From: Geoanaerobacter pelophilus
Lineage (GTDB): Bacteria > Desulfobacterota > Desulfuromonadia > Geobacterales > DSM-12255
Direction of reading: 5' to 3'
Assembly: GCF_018476885.1 (NCBI RefSeq)
Contig: NZ_JAHCVJ010000011.1
Span: 1 to 64,000, forward strand
DNA length: 64,000 nt
A program made the position numbers and the translations under genes. The notes under the pieces are model-generated. The model was not told where the DNA came from, did no database searches, and was given only the letters and a program-made list of their open reading frames with translations. Position 1 is the first letter of the stretch, and every line of letters starts with the position of its first letter. This document shows positions 16,426 to 24,650 of this stretch, one piece after another.

Positions 16426-18383
16426 TACGGTAACTCCTCCTGCCAGTACCAGGGCATACTTGACACCGAGTAAAAGGACTTGCTGGCACCTGGTGCGATA
16501 GTGAGTGATGACACGTTGTTGCCATTGATATCGCGGATCCAGGAGTTCGGCGCAATGTCGACAGCCACCGTTGCTGTTCCTGTTGCGCGATTGGTAATGC
16601 GGTAATTAAGGGTCGGCATATTCCAGCGCTGGGTCGGTAGCAGTACGTTACTGGTTGTGCCTGTCACATATATCTGGTGGGCGTCATAAGGTAACAGTCC
16701 GCCGGCTGTTGAATACGTCCGGTTAATTTCACCCGTCAGCGACAGCCGGATATTGCCGTCAGTAGTCGCAAATTGCGCCGGATCTATTACCGGTGCACCG
16801 GAGCCTTTATAGGCATAATTGCCGCTGGTGAAGATGCTGAGGAAATTTGTGTAATTTAGGTCGGAGACACAAACCAGCTTCCCCCAATCGCTGCCCATGC
16901 CATACGCCGCAAACTGATTACCGATCAAGTTGAGGATGTATTCGGAGTTGTTGCTAGGGGTATATTTGACAAGGCAGCCGGTATTATGCCCTGTGGTTGT
17001 ACCATCTATGCGGAGCGACCCAGAGCCGCCTATGATATTGAAAATCGCCGGTGCAGCAGCAGAGGTCAGGTATTGGTAGAACAGATTACCGGAGAACTTG
17101 TTGCCCCAGCCGAACTGGATGTTGGTGAGTTTTACGACACCATCGGCGTCATGGTAGTTGTTGGTGCGGTTTCGCGACACATCCCAGAAGTTGACCTCTT
17201 CGCTGGCAACACCGGTGTGATAGAGCCAGCCGGCATGGTTTTCAGCCTCATTGTCTGTCAACTTCAGTCCGTTAATACTGAACCCGCCGGATGATGTAAT
17301 GACAGGGCCTGAACCGCTGGACGGCTTATAGTGCATCATGAATTGATTGCTGTTTATCGTAGTCCCTTGGTGGGCCTTGTTTGTCGACTCTGCGATAGCG
17401 TCAAAGTACACGGGCCGCAGGGTGTCCCACGTTTTGTTGTTACTGAAAATCACGTCATTCGATGCATTCACTAGCCGGATACATGTCCCCATAAAATTGC
17501 AGAGGTTGTTTGTTAACGCTGCTGTAGACCAGCTGTTTATTTTGATTGCCGTGTAGATACCAAGTGATCCGGCTCCTCCGCCGCCAGGGTCCGCATAGTT
17601 CACACCCCGGCTCGGTTCCTCGAAAATCACGCCGTTAACCACCGGCCGGGTTAATGCCCGGTAGCCGCTATTGGTGACCTCTATCAATCCGGCTGTTGTT
17701 GAGAACGAGCCGTCCCGCGGCGTCAGTCGGCTGCTGCTGCGGTTGCCGCTAAAGGTGAATCGTAAAGATGAGATCGAGACAGGCCGCTCCAGATTATGAT
17801 TAAGCCCGGACAGGAAAAATTCATAGCTGCCAAGGGCAACTGCTTTGTTGACGCCGTGCTGGATCGCGCTCCAGTCTATGCCGTAGTTGTCCAGGTCAAC
17901 ACTGGTCTGAATCAGATGCGTGCCGGCTAAAGTCCCGTCTGTAGTGAGATACGGCCAGCGCACCTGGGCACCCGGAACGGTATATCCTTGAGATGCCAGG
18001 CTATGCCAAGTGCCGTCGCCATAAGCGCCTTCGCGTTTCGATGTTATGGGCGCAATGGCCAGGTAATTGTCGATGGCGGCTTTATCTGCGGCGCTTTGAA
18101 AACCGGCTGTGCTGCTGGTGGCAGCGGCATGGCTGTGAACGGCCGGGGCCAATACGCCCTGGAGCCGTCCCTGAATATAGTCGCTCCACTGGCTCGGCTC
18201 GGTATAAAACTGACCAGGGGTATCGTAGAGGTCGATCGGGATGCAGACATTATCGTTAATCGCCGGCAGCGGTGTACCGCCACAGGCTCGCGTACCGATA
18301 TACGGTTTTTGCGGTGGATCTTCGGCCCGCGCTACGCCTGCCAGGGCAACTATGATCAGCGCACAATTAAGCCAAAATCGCAT
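16425..18383 (-). CDS. Exported beta-helix tailspike-like protein
   Basis: 652 aa. Residues 1-20 are a Sec signal peptide with a VARAE junction, and AGGAG lies seven bases before ATG 18383. The mature N-terminus has an adaptor-like region (YIQGRLQGVLAPAVHSHA), and residues about 190-560 show the short Asn/Gly/Ile strand pattern of a right-handed parallel beta-helix (for example SNDVIFSNNKTWD, INSNQFMMH, SRNRTNNYHDADG), as in pectate-lyase-like tailspikes. The C-terminus is a compact beta domain. A tailspike should stay in the cytoplasm until lysis, so the leader is the anomaly. Confidence 0.77.
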   Translation of the reverse strand: MRFWLNCALIIVALAGVARAEDPPQKPYIGTRACGGTPLPAINDNVCIPIDLYDTPGQFYTEPSQWSDYIQGRLQGVLAPAVHSHAAATSSTAGFQSAADKAAIDNYLAIAPITSKREGAYGDGTWHSLASQGYTVPGAQVRWPYLTTDGTLAGTHLIQTSVDLDNYGIDWSAIQHGVNKAVALGSYEFFLSGLNHNLERPVSISSLRFTFSGNRSSSRLTPRDGSFSTTAGLIEVTNSGYRALTRPVVNGVIFEEPSRGVNYADPGGGGAGSLGIYTAIKINSWSTAALTNNLCNFMGTCIRLVNASNDVIFSNNKTWDTLRPVYFDAIAESTNKAHQGTTINSNQFMMHYKPSSGSGPVITSSGGFSINGLKLTDNEAENHAGWLYHTGVASEEVNFWDVSRNRTNNYHDADGVVKLTNIQFGWGNKFSGNLFYQYLTSAAAPAIFNIIGGSGSLRIDGTTTGHNTGCLVKYTPSNNSEYILNLIGNQFAAYGMGSDWGKLVCVSDLNYTNFLSIFTSGNYAYKGSGAPVIDPAQFATTDGNIRLSLTGEINRTYSTAGGLLPYDAHQIYVTGTTSNVLLPTQRWNMPTLNYRITNRATGTATVAVDIAPNSWIRDINGNNVSSLTIAPGASKSFYSVSSMPWYWQEELP

Positions 18384-19081
18384 GGTGTTGCTCCTATTAC
18401 CAGCGGCTCGGTGACTACATACGGGCCGGTTACTCGTTTATAACCGCAGGCGATGGTGATGCCGCCTCCGGTGATGGTTAAGCTGCCTGTGGTTACAGTG
18501 ATCGTTTCCGCTATGGTACTGGTCTGGTCGGTCGGTTGACTGTTCGGCGTGAAATCCGGCCAGCCGCCGCTGATGACCAGCGGGGTATCAATATTGCCTA
18601 CAGTAAGGATCCCATTGGCGGTGCAGTCGATAGGATTTGAGGCGACTGCCGCCTTGACCGCGTTGTAGGCGGTCGGTAGATCGGCGAAATACAGATAATC
18701 GAGGCTGCCGCCCGGTGCGCGGCAGACGCCATCCTGGTAGTAACCGAGGGCCGCGATTACCGGATACGACCCGCGGTAGCGCCTGGCTGCGATATCGTCG
18801 AGCGTTACGGTGCATGGCCGTTGATTCTCGAATTGTGCGCACAACCCGCCCCAGCCGAGCAGATCGGCGTTGCTGGAGTCGCGAATGATATCGAAGGTGA
18901 GCACCTGCCCGGCTGCCGCCTCGAAAGTGCAGCGGGGCGCAGTGCTGCTGCAGGTAGTGCTGCCGGTAATGATGGCTGTGCCGGTACCGCGCTTCTCGAC
19001 TGTGACTGTGATAGCGTGGGCAGAAGCTGCCAGCAGCAGCATGGTGATTGCGATAAGCCATTGATGCCCTCTGTTGCGCAA
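18356..19081 (-). CDS. Exported beta-rich protein, TTG start
   Basis: 241 aa. The best start is TTG 19081: GGAG lies six bases before it and it sits two bases after the upstream stop, giving a clean leader RNRGHQWLIAITMLLLAASAHA. The mature part has four Cys in the first third (STTCSSTAPRCTF, GLCAQF, RPCTV), a bacterial-repeat-like beta segment (EKRGTGTAIITG), and a C-terminal Thr/Ile/Gly strand repeat. The end overlaps the tailspike-like gene by 28 bases. I do not recognise a function; disulfide use after export is plausible. Confidence 0.65.
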   Translation of the reverse strand: MRNRGHQWLIAITMLLLAASAHAITVTVEKRGTGTAIITGSTTCSSTAPRCTFEAAAGQVLTFDIIRDSSNADLLGWGGLCAQFENQRPCTVTLDDIAARRYRGSYPVIAALGYYQDGVCRAPGGSLDYLYFADLPTAYNAVKAAVASNPIDCTANGILTVGNIDTPLVISGGWPDFTPNSQPTDQTSTIAETITVTTGSLTITGGGITIACGYKRVTGPYVVTEPLVIGATPCDFGLIVR

Positions 19082-19082
19082 A

Positions 19083-19469
19083 TCATTCTCCGAACGTAAC
19101 CGGATTGCCGTTGCCGTGGGCCAAGGCGGTAGTGGCATTACCAAAAGCCCAGAGACCCCAGTCGCCATGACATGTTGAGCAGGTCGGGTTTACCCGGGTA
19201 ATCGCCGTGAGCGGCAAATAGTTCATTACGGTCCCCTCCGGAGGCAGGTCCGGGCCTGTATAGCTGCTGCACGGCGTATAGCTTGGGTTACTCGGATTCC
19301 AGATCGGCTGATAAATGGAACCGTTATAATAGTTCCAAGTTGGCCCGGTAGAAGCGTTCAAGTAATTCCAGATTACGCCCTGGCGTGGTTTGGTTGATCG
19401 ATCGCAACTGAATGCCAGTACTAGCCACCCCACAAAAAGACAAACAATTGGTATCGATATTCTCCACAC
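19083..19469 (-). CDS. Exported lipoprotein-like protein with a CxxCH haem-binding motif
   Basis: 128 aa from GTG 19469, with AAGGAGG seven bases upstream. The first 21 residues form a hydrophobic leader ending LAFSC, close to a lipobox with Cys22. The mature part is rich in Trp, Tyr, Asn and Pro, with repeated WNY/WNP units, and near the C-terminus has TCSTCHGDWGLW (Cys97, Cys100, His101), a c-type haem attachment motif followed by a further His about 17 residues later as a possible second axial ligand. Exported CxxCH proteins receive haem in the periplasm. It lies inside the late transcript, between two exported fibre-like genes. Confidence 0.6.
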   Translation of the reverse strand: MWRISIPIVCLFVGWLVLAFSCDRSTKPRQGVIWNYLNASTGPTWNYYNGSIYQPIWNPSNPSYTPCSSYTGPDLPPEGTVMNYLPLTAITRVNPTCSTCHGDWGLWAFGNATTALAHGNGNPVTFGE

Positions 19470-19592
19470 TAAGAACCTCCTTGAACTTGCCAGGAATCAA
19501 GGGTACCGGGCAAACCCTCAACACCCACCGGTTAACCGATCCTTTACGCTAAATTGAGAAGAGTCCCGGCATTACGAACCGTCCCGGCAAGT

Positions 19593-19949
19593 TCATTGTA
19601 TTTCCAGCCCGCCAATTACTATGGTTCTCACCCCAGCGGGCGGTGCGATCATGCTTGATACAATTGCGCTATAACCGCTTTCCAACCCGCTGCTATTAAT
19701 TGCGGTAATGGCAATATAAGTGGGGTTTGACATCCCTTTAAGTACAGCAGTAGTGACATTGCCAACGCTGCTGTGATTAGCAAACGGTGGCACCGGCTGT
19801 TTATCCCAATGAATTTTATAGCCAGCCAGATCCGGCTCGCTGTTAGGCATCCATTTGACTCTGAAGTCAGCGCTACAGGCAATGCGGGCAAAAAGCGCCA
19901 TAACTGCCAGCCACAGGATTACCAGCGCTATCAAGGTCTTTTTCATCAT
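19593..19949 (-). CDS. Exported single fibronectin type III-like domain
   Basis: 118 aa: MMKK, a hydrophobic core to about residue 25 and a CSADF cleavage-like junction, then one FN3-type domain (PNSEPDLAGYKIHWD, TYIAITAINSSGLESGYS). Single FN3 domains occur in phage surface proteins as weak sugar binders. The ATG at 19949 overlaps the stop of the fibre gene before it by four bases. A 123-nt gap follows before the haem-motif gene. Confidence 0.75.
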   Translation of the reverse strand: MMKKTLIALVILWLAVMALFARIACSADFRVKWMPNSEPDLAGYKIHWDKQPVPPFANHSSVGNVTTAVLKGMSNPTYIAITAINSSGLESGYSAIVSSMIAPPAGVRTIVIGGLEIQ

Positions 19950-21385
19950 TTGATCACCATGGGACCGGTCAAGGTCAGAGTATTGGTAACAGGATCGAAC
20001 ATCAGGTTACTTTTGGCAGCCAGATAACCGTCACTGCCGCGGTACTGGACATAATTGAGGCTACCGGCAGCTGTGGCGACTACTCCGGTGGCGCAGTTCT
20101 CGAAAAAATAGGTGTTATTGATGCGCTTCTTTAAGCAAAGACCATCAACGGCAACTGCGCCTGGATCAACGATTGGCACCGCAGTGTTACTTAATGACCA
20201 GGCTGTGGTGCCATTGGAATTGTATGAGGTGATGGAGCCGTCATTCTTCATCCGGAGGCGCATCATATTGTTGTAGAGCAGCGCGATCAGTCCGTCGGTC
20301 TGGATGCGGGCAATAGGAAAGCCGTTGGCAGCCATAAAATTGAGATAACCAAGGCTATCAACCCAGGCGACGGTATTGCCGCTATAGTTCTGGAAATCAA
20401 GTAATGTCTGCAGCCCTGGCGTGGCCGGCCGCACAGTTACCGGGTTGTTGCTAGGTTGGGCAATCTTGGCAACGATTTCATCTCTGGTTAGCTGGGTGAT
20501 ATCGCCAGGGTCACCCTTTTGGCCGATAGGTCCGCGCTGGGTGAAGGCAAAGGTGTAGCTGGCCGAACAGTTGCGCTTGTAGGGATATCTGGAGCTGGTG
20601 ATCCAGGCGAAGCCTTTGACCTTGTTATTGGTGCGCTGGCTTGAATACCTGGGCAGTATCGACAGCTCCAGGACCTGGCGTTTTTGCTGCTGGCCGTCCA
20701 GCTCCAGCGGCGGCGGGACTAACTGGGTATCGACAGCAGGTATGGTCCAGGATGCGCCGGTGATCTGCTTAAGCGTGCTGTGTTCATAGGCCCAGATCGA
20801 CAGTGGCCCAATGGTTTGCGGAGTTGGATTGCCGCCGGTTTCATCGTAGCTGGCCCCGTCGTTGCCTTCGTTAAAGATGATGCACTCCAGAGGCGACGGT
20901 GCATCGCGGCCGTCATAACCGCGACGACCAAGCGGCACGGAGCGGCGAAAGTTGGCTGTCCAGGAATCAAACTCGGCTTTGGTTTTTGCCTGGGACAGTA
21001 GGTTGTCTAGTCCGGTAATCGCAGAGGTCGGATGCTGGTTGGGTAGATCCCGATTTGATAAAGCCGGATGCGAGGTAACGCCACCGCCGCCAGTGCCTGG
21101 ACGGCGCTGCCAGAAATGGCCGTTAGTTGAATATGCCTCGAACCATTCGTTAAGCTCATGAACATGCACCTGCATCCATCGGGTTTTCCGTGATTCAGGG
21201 ATGTTCCGAAGGTCCGACGAATAGCGGACAAAGATCGGTCCGCCTTTAACTTCGCTTGAATCTACAACCGGAAAATTACCTCCCGGCCTGACAATATTGG
21301 GCACAACTACCCCAGCGGCATAGGCCCATACGGCGCAGAGTGGCAGGAAAACAGCCAAGAAGATCAACTCGCGCCAGGCTTTCAT
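19946..21385 (-). CDS. Exported tail-fibre-like protein with short collagen-like segment
   Basis: 479 aa. Leader MKAWRELIFLAVFLPLCAVWAYAAG with an AYA-A junction. The mature part has HPTSAITGLDNLL, a motif common in tail fibres, a DUF-like beta region, then GPIGQKGDPGD (four Gly-X-Y triplets) and a C-terminal stretch of fibre-type repeats (WVDSLGYLNFMA, GLIALLYNN, SLNYVQYRGSDGYLAA). Overlaps neighbours by four bases on both sides, so it belongs to a tightly coupled run. Confidence 0.75.
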   Translation of the reverse strand: MKAWRELIFLAVFLPLCAVWAYAAGVVVPNIVRPGGNFPVVDSSEVKGGPIFVRYSSDLRNIPESRKTRWMQVHVHELNEWFEAYSTNGHFWQRRPGTGGGGVTSHPALSNRDLPNQHPTSAITGLDNLLSQAKTKAEFDSWTANFRRSVPLGRRGYDGRDAPSPLECIIFNEGNDGASYDETGGNPTPQTIGPLSIWAYEHSTLKQITGASWTIPAVDTQLVPPPLELDGQQQKRQVLELSILPRYSSQRTNNKVKGFAWITSSRYPYKRNCSASYTFAFTQRGPIGQKGDPGDITQLTRDEIVAKIAQPSNNPVTVRPATPGLQTLLDFQNYSGNTVAWVDSLGYLNFMAANGFPIARIQTDGLIALLYNNMMRLRMKNDGSITSYNSNGTTAWSLSNTAVPIVDPGAVAVDGLCLKKRINNTYFFENCATGVVATAAGSLNYVQYRGSDGYLAAKSNLMFDPVTNTLTLTGPMVIK

Positions 21386-22380
21386 GACACCACCACAGAA
21401 AACGTTCCGGTCAGGCGGTTAGCCGAACGGTAAATGCGGAACTCGGCTGAGTAACCGGAGGAGTTGATAAACTGCCGTTGTACCAGTTGCCAGGAGTCAT
21501 CCAAGAAACCGTTGACCGTAAAGGCAGCATCGCCGCCGGTGGTAAGATAGGCGACGTAGATATACTGGTCGACCGGCGTAAAGGTTCGAGTCTGGCCGCG
21601 GGACGTACTGAATTCCTTGGCGAGCGCAATGATACCGGCATCGTCGATTGCCGCGGAAGAGCTTACGCCCCAGTAGCGCTGGTGCGTGAATGTCACCGTG
21701 CGGCTGCTGGTAGCCGTGGTCTGGCCGTCGCCAACCTGGAGCGCATAGGTCTGGTTGGTTGAAACCGTTGCATTGACGCTGTAAGGGCTGGTGCGCGGCG
21801 TGCCGTTTATGGTCTGACTGGTGGCGGTTTTGTTGGTACTCCAGGCCAGAGTCCCGACCGTGTACGAGCTGCCGATCTCGCGGGTAATGTTGCCGCCGCT
21901 GTCCAGAGTGAAAGAGTTGATGCCGATCGGCACATAGAGCAGCTGATCAAGGGCATCCTTCACCGTGCCGGCATTGTAGGCGATCTGTTCGGCACCGCTG
22001 GGGATAGTCGGCTTATTGCTCAGGTCGCCATAGCTGTTACTGACGGCAACCGTAGCCAGGCCGGTGATGGTGCTTGCCGCCTGGGTATGGGCGGACGGCG
22101 CAAAGGTGCTTGGTTTGCTCTGAACATCAGCCCATTGCACCGGGCCACCGCTTGACCCGCTGCCGGGGATCCCCTGGGGACCAGGTACGGCAATGGTGAG
22201 AATTTCGGTGCCGGTAACATTGACCTGGGCATTGACCGTGACTGTTTCGGGCGTGATGACCGTGCTTTTTTTCTCGACAGTCAACTGCTGGCTGGGGCCG
22301 GTGATGGTAATGCCGATTCGTTCGGCAGCGCACAGCGCCGGGAGGCACAGCAGTAGTATGGCGGTGAGAAAATGAATCAT
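21382..22380 (-). CDS. Exported tail-fibre-like protein
   Basis: 332 aa. Leader MIHFLTAILLLCLPALCAAER (AxA-type junction), then a beta segment, GPQGIPGSG, a WADVQSKPSTFAP and NSYGDLSNKPTIP pair that is typical of phage fibre repeats, and a Ser/Thr-rich beta domain ending FSVVVS. It overlaps the genes on either side by four bases. The KP repeats make a fibre function likely; the leader indicates export. Confidence 0.77.
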   Translation of the reverse strand: MIHFLTAILLLCLPALCAAERIGITITGPSQQLTVEKKSTVITPETVTVNAQVNVTGTEILTIAVPGPQGIPGSGSSGGPVQWADVQSKPSTFAPSAHTQAASTITGLATVAVSNSYGDLSNKPTIPSGAEQIAYNAGTVKDALDQLLYVPIGINSFTLDSGGNITREIGSSYTVGTLAWSTNKTATSQTINGTPRTSPYSVNATVSTNQTYALQVGDGQTTATSSRTVTFTHQRYWGVSSSAAIDDAGIIALAKEFSTSRGQTRTFTPVDQYIYVAYLTTGGDAAFTVNGFLDDSWQLVQRQFINSSGYSAEFRIYRSANRLTGTFSVVVS

Positions 22381-22769
22381 CTGGTTACGGTCTCCAGGAA
22401 TTTGATGGCCCCGCGCATGCGATAGGTTACGGTGCCGTCTGGCGCAGTCTGCATCAGGTCATAAATACCGGCAGCGTTGGAGTTTGCTGCTGTTGCCCGA
22501 CGACTGAGCCAATGGCTGGTTTGTCCGGCAGTCGCATCGGTAACGGCGCTGGAGAAATTGACCAGGACCGCTGCGCCTGGCCCTTTTTTGGCCTGAGCCT
22601 GCAGCTTGAATGAATATCCGGTGAGATTGACCGGCACCCCGTTGGCGGTGTGGGTAAGGTTGAGACGGTAATCCTCATTGGCATAGACCGTGATGTCGAA
22701 CTGGCCGGGATCGAGCGCCTGAGCCGGAATAGCGATCATAAGCAGGATGGCAATGACGATTAATCTCAT
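22377..22769 (-). CDS. Exported small protein, baseplate/BppU-like beta domain
   Basis: 130 aa. Leader MRLIVIAILLMIAIPAQA, then LDPGQFDITVYANEDYRL, NLTGYSFKLQAQAKKG and a C-terminal strand set with YRMRGAIKFLE. This arrangement resembles the small N-terminal domain of BppU-type baseplate proteins (a unit interval followed by an immunoglobulin-like sandwich). First of the run of leader-bearing genes. Four-base overlaps join it to the DksA-like gene and to the next fibre gene. Confidence 0.62.
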   Translation of the reverse strand: MRLIVIAILLMIAIPAQALDPGQFDITVYANEDYRLNLTHTANGVPVNLTGYSFKLQAQAKKGPGAAVLVNFSSAVTDATAGQTSHWLSRRATAANSNAAGIYDLMQTAPDGTVTYRMRGAIKFLETVTR

Positions 22770-22975
22770 TTTGAACGCCCTTTAAAGCTGTTTTCAAAAC
22801 CGGTTTGACATGCCACGCAGCGGCAACAACCTGGCACATAGATTTGCCGTTTTGCTGGAATTGGCTCACCGCAGTCATCGCAGTTGGTGAGGCTAACGCC
22901 GGTTATTCTGCGGCGATAATGATCTTCGAGAGCATCGTCAATCAGCTCCTGATTGATCTGCTGGCAGAGGTCCAT
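22766..22975 (-). CDS. TraR/DksA-type zinc finger protein
   Basis: 69 aa. CDDCGEPIPAKR and GCCRCVACQTGF form the C4 zinc finger of TraR/DksA-like proteins, with a short N-terminal helix in place of the coiled-coil. Phage relatives are thought to bind RNA polymerase through the secondary channel. Located between the lysis genes and the exported module. The ribosome site is weak. Confidence 0.8.
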   Translation of the reverse strand: MDLCQQINQELIDDALEDHYRRRITGVSLTNCDDCGEPIPAKRQIYVPGCCRCVACQTGFENSFKGRSK

Positions 22976-22989
22976 ACATCAGGCACGGA

Positions 22990-23658
22990 TCACCACCGGT
23001 ACTCTGCGCCAAGCTGCAGATGAGCATCACCACCTGTAGTGACATCAACATTGCCAGACAGATAAACGTCTTTGACCCGGAGAAAATCCCACCGACCATA
23101 GACTGAGCCGCTGTTTTCCAGCCGCTGGTTAAGCCCATACCGGATCCCGGCAGCAGCATCGTTGCGGAATTGGAACCAGGGGGCCGCTTTCTCTTTGGCA
23201 ACGATCTGGCTCTCACCGGTCTGCAGATCTATGAGAGAGACAATCTCAACACCATTGTCGCTTTGGGGGATATCAGCGGTAGCCGTGACCTGCGTATTGG
23301 GTTGGGTGCCCGCCGGTGCGGGGGAGATCCCCTCCTCCCGGTCCTGTTTTTGCCAGGCAGTAATGTCGCCGCCGCTTAATCCGAGCAATGGCATTTTCTT
23401 GGCAACCGCTGCTTTGTCCAGGACGACAATGCCGCTCTCCGGACATGGCACATTGACCCGTTTAACGGATTCAACACGGTGGATTTGCGGCACGGCCCGG
23501 AATTCGATTGAGGTGATCGTCCGGATCTCTGGCATAGCCCACTGCCAAAGCGCCGCAAAAACTGCAAGAATTAATGCGACCAGGAGCGCAGTGCGCCCCC
23601 AGTCGATCTGCTGCCGTTCGGTGGTAAGCCTGTTACGCAGTTTTGTCAGAAGTCCCAT
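22990..23658 (-). CDS. Membrane-anchored protein in the lysis cassette
   Basis: 222 aa: a basic N-terminus, one membrane helix at about residues 25-43, then an extracytoplasmic region with a Pro/Thr/Gln-rich linker and a beta-rich C-terminus ending in a Tyr-Arg-Trp sequence. A single Cys lies at about residue 75. By place it could be a spanin-like protein; however the usual coiled coil is not seen and the C-terminus looks like a small barrel-type or surface domain. Its start overlaps the holin-like gene end by 26 bases. Confidence 0.55.
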   Translation of the reverse strand: MGLLTKLRNRLTTERQQIDWGRTALLVALILAVFAALWQWAMPEIRTITSIEFRAVPQIHRVESVKRVNVPCPESGIVVLDKAAVAKKMPLLGLSGGDITAWQKQDREEGISPAPAGTQPNTQVTATADIPQSDNGVEIVSLIDLQTGESQIVAKEKAAPWFQFRNDAAAGIRYGLNQRLENSGSVYGRWDFLRVKDVYLSGNVDVTTGGDAHLQLGAEYRW

Positions 23659-23926
23659 CGGTTACTCCTTTGACAGCCTTATAGGCTGCAATCCCTTTGT
23701 CTGCCACGATAGAACCTGTTAGCGTGCCGACAATGAAATAGACCAGGTTAAGGATCGAGTCCGGTACTGCTGGCAGAGCCGTGGGTTTGCTCATGATGGT
23801 GACGGCGGAAATCAGGAGCATAATCGTGCCGAGGAACAGAAACAGGCATAGCCGCTTGGTGCTGCCTTGCTGGTCATTTGGGTCGCTGAACACTCCGCCC
23901 AGCCAACTGAAAAAAGCTTTAATCAT
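23633..23926 (-). CDS. Holin-like two-helix membrane protein
   Basis: 97 aa with two predicted membrane helices at about residues 26-46 and 57-78, a charged N-terminus (FSDPNDQQGSTKR) and a charged tail. Size, topology and the neighbouring endolysin gene fit a holin that opens the inner membrane for the GH19 enzyme. Family not certain. Confidence 0.62.
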   Translation of the reverse strand: MIKAFFSWLGGVFSDPNDQQGSTKRLCLFLFLGTIMLLISAVTIMSKPTALPAVPDSILNLVYFIVGTLTGSIVADKGIAAYKAVKGVTDGTSDKTA

Positions 23927-23952
23927 ATTTGTAGACCTCCCTTAGTTATGGC

Positions 23953-24561
23953 TTACGCCTGAAAAACTTTTACTGCATGTTCATACAGTGCTGTGCGATC
24001 TTCCAAACCATTGGTGCCGCCATTGATCCGCTTGGTAAGAGCAATGAATTTCTCTGCATCAGCCAAAGCGTTGCAGCCGTTGTTCACCCAGTACCAGCAG
24101 AACGACTCGATTGCCCCTTCTTTAGTTTCAAGATAGGCAAATATTTCATCGTAGGATTTCCCCGCAGCCTTGGCGAATTCGCGGTATTTATCCTTGCCGG
24201 TCAACTGCCCTAAGCCTCGACCACGATGCTTCCAACCATCGCCGGATGATTCGGGGCCATTGCCCATGCGATCAGCATAAGCACGATTTGCAATCCGTTC
24301 GGGCTGATGCGCGTACTGTCCAGCTATTTCTGCCGGAAAGCGTTTTGGCCAGGTACGGGTTAACGCCTCGGCGCTATAGTTGAGGTTTTCAACCAGCCGG
24401 GTGAATGCTTGGCTTTCGTGACCTGCCTGGGCCAAAAACGCCATAATGCGTGGGCGAGTATTAATGCCATACTTGGGGAGAATGGCATTGAGAGCATCGG
24501 TCCAGGCTTGAGATTGTTTGTTTTGCGGGAATAGTGTCTTGAATTGGTCGACAGATATCAT
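23953..24561 (-). CDS. Endolysin, glycoside hydrolase family 19
   Basis: 202 aa. The motifs FLAQAGHESQAFTRLVENLNY (Glu acid in HES), RGRGLGQLTGKDKY and a C-terminal LTKRINGGTNG are the GH19 lysozyme/chitinase-like core used by many phage endolysins to cleave peptidoglycan glycan. No leader, so release depends on the holin. The gene starts a transcript: a 38-nt stem-loop ends eight bases before the ATG and a TTGAG-N4-TTCAA box lies further upstream. This corresponds to Plys in Mu. Confidence 0.92.
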   Translation of the reverse strand: MISVDQFKTLFPQNKQSQAWTDALNAILPKYGINTRPRIMAFLAQAGHESQAFTRLVENLNYSAEALTRTWPKRFPAEIAGQYAHQPERIANRAYADRMGNGPESSGDGWKHRGRGLGQLTGKDKYREFAKAAGKSYDEIFAYLETKEGAIESFCWYWVNNGCNALADAEKFIALTKRINGGTNGLEDRTALYEHAVKVFQA

Positions 24562-24568
24562 GGTCCCC

Positions 24569-24606
24569 CCTTAGTTGTCCGGTGCAGTGGCACCGTACAA
24601 CTAAGG
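24569..24606 (-). promoter_or_regulatory. Late-leader stem-loop at the endolysin start
   Basis: CCTTAGTTGT/ACAACTAAGG form the outer stem and CGGTGC/GCACCG the inner stem around AGTG. Compared with 9303-9340 the 28-nt core is unchanged and the outer stem pairs changed together (CCTTA/TAAGG in place of CCCCT/AGGGG), which supports selection on the RNA fold. The stem base leads into the GGGGGG ribosome site before ATG 24561. Confidence 0.82.
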
Positions 24607-24621
24607 AAGGCATTTTGTCTG

Positions 24622-24635
24622 TTGAGGGGGTTCAA
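24622..24635 (-). promoter_or_regulatory. Putative late activator box (Plys-like promoter)
   Basis: TTGAG-N4-TTCAA on the plus strand (TTGAA-N4-CTCAA in sense of transcription), 15 nt from the stem-loop, the same distance as at the I promoter. The 10 bp on the hairpin side also match in part (TCAAC-N2-ACA). It lies 16 nt beyond the end of the Mor/C-like gene, as expected for a promoter controlled by that protein. Confidence 0.55.
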
Positions 24636-24650
24636 TTAGTACAGGGGGGA

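Noticed and set aside
22990-23658. Rz-type spanin
   Set aside because: One membrane helix fits, but the typical coiled coil is lacking and the C-terminus is beta-rich, so it is left as a membrane-anchored lysis-region protein.
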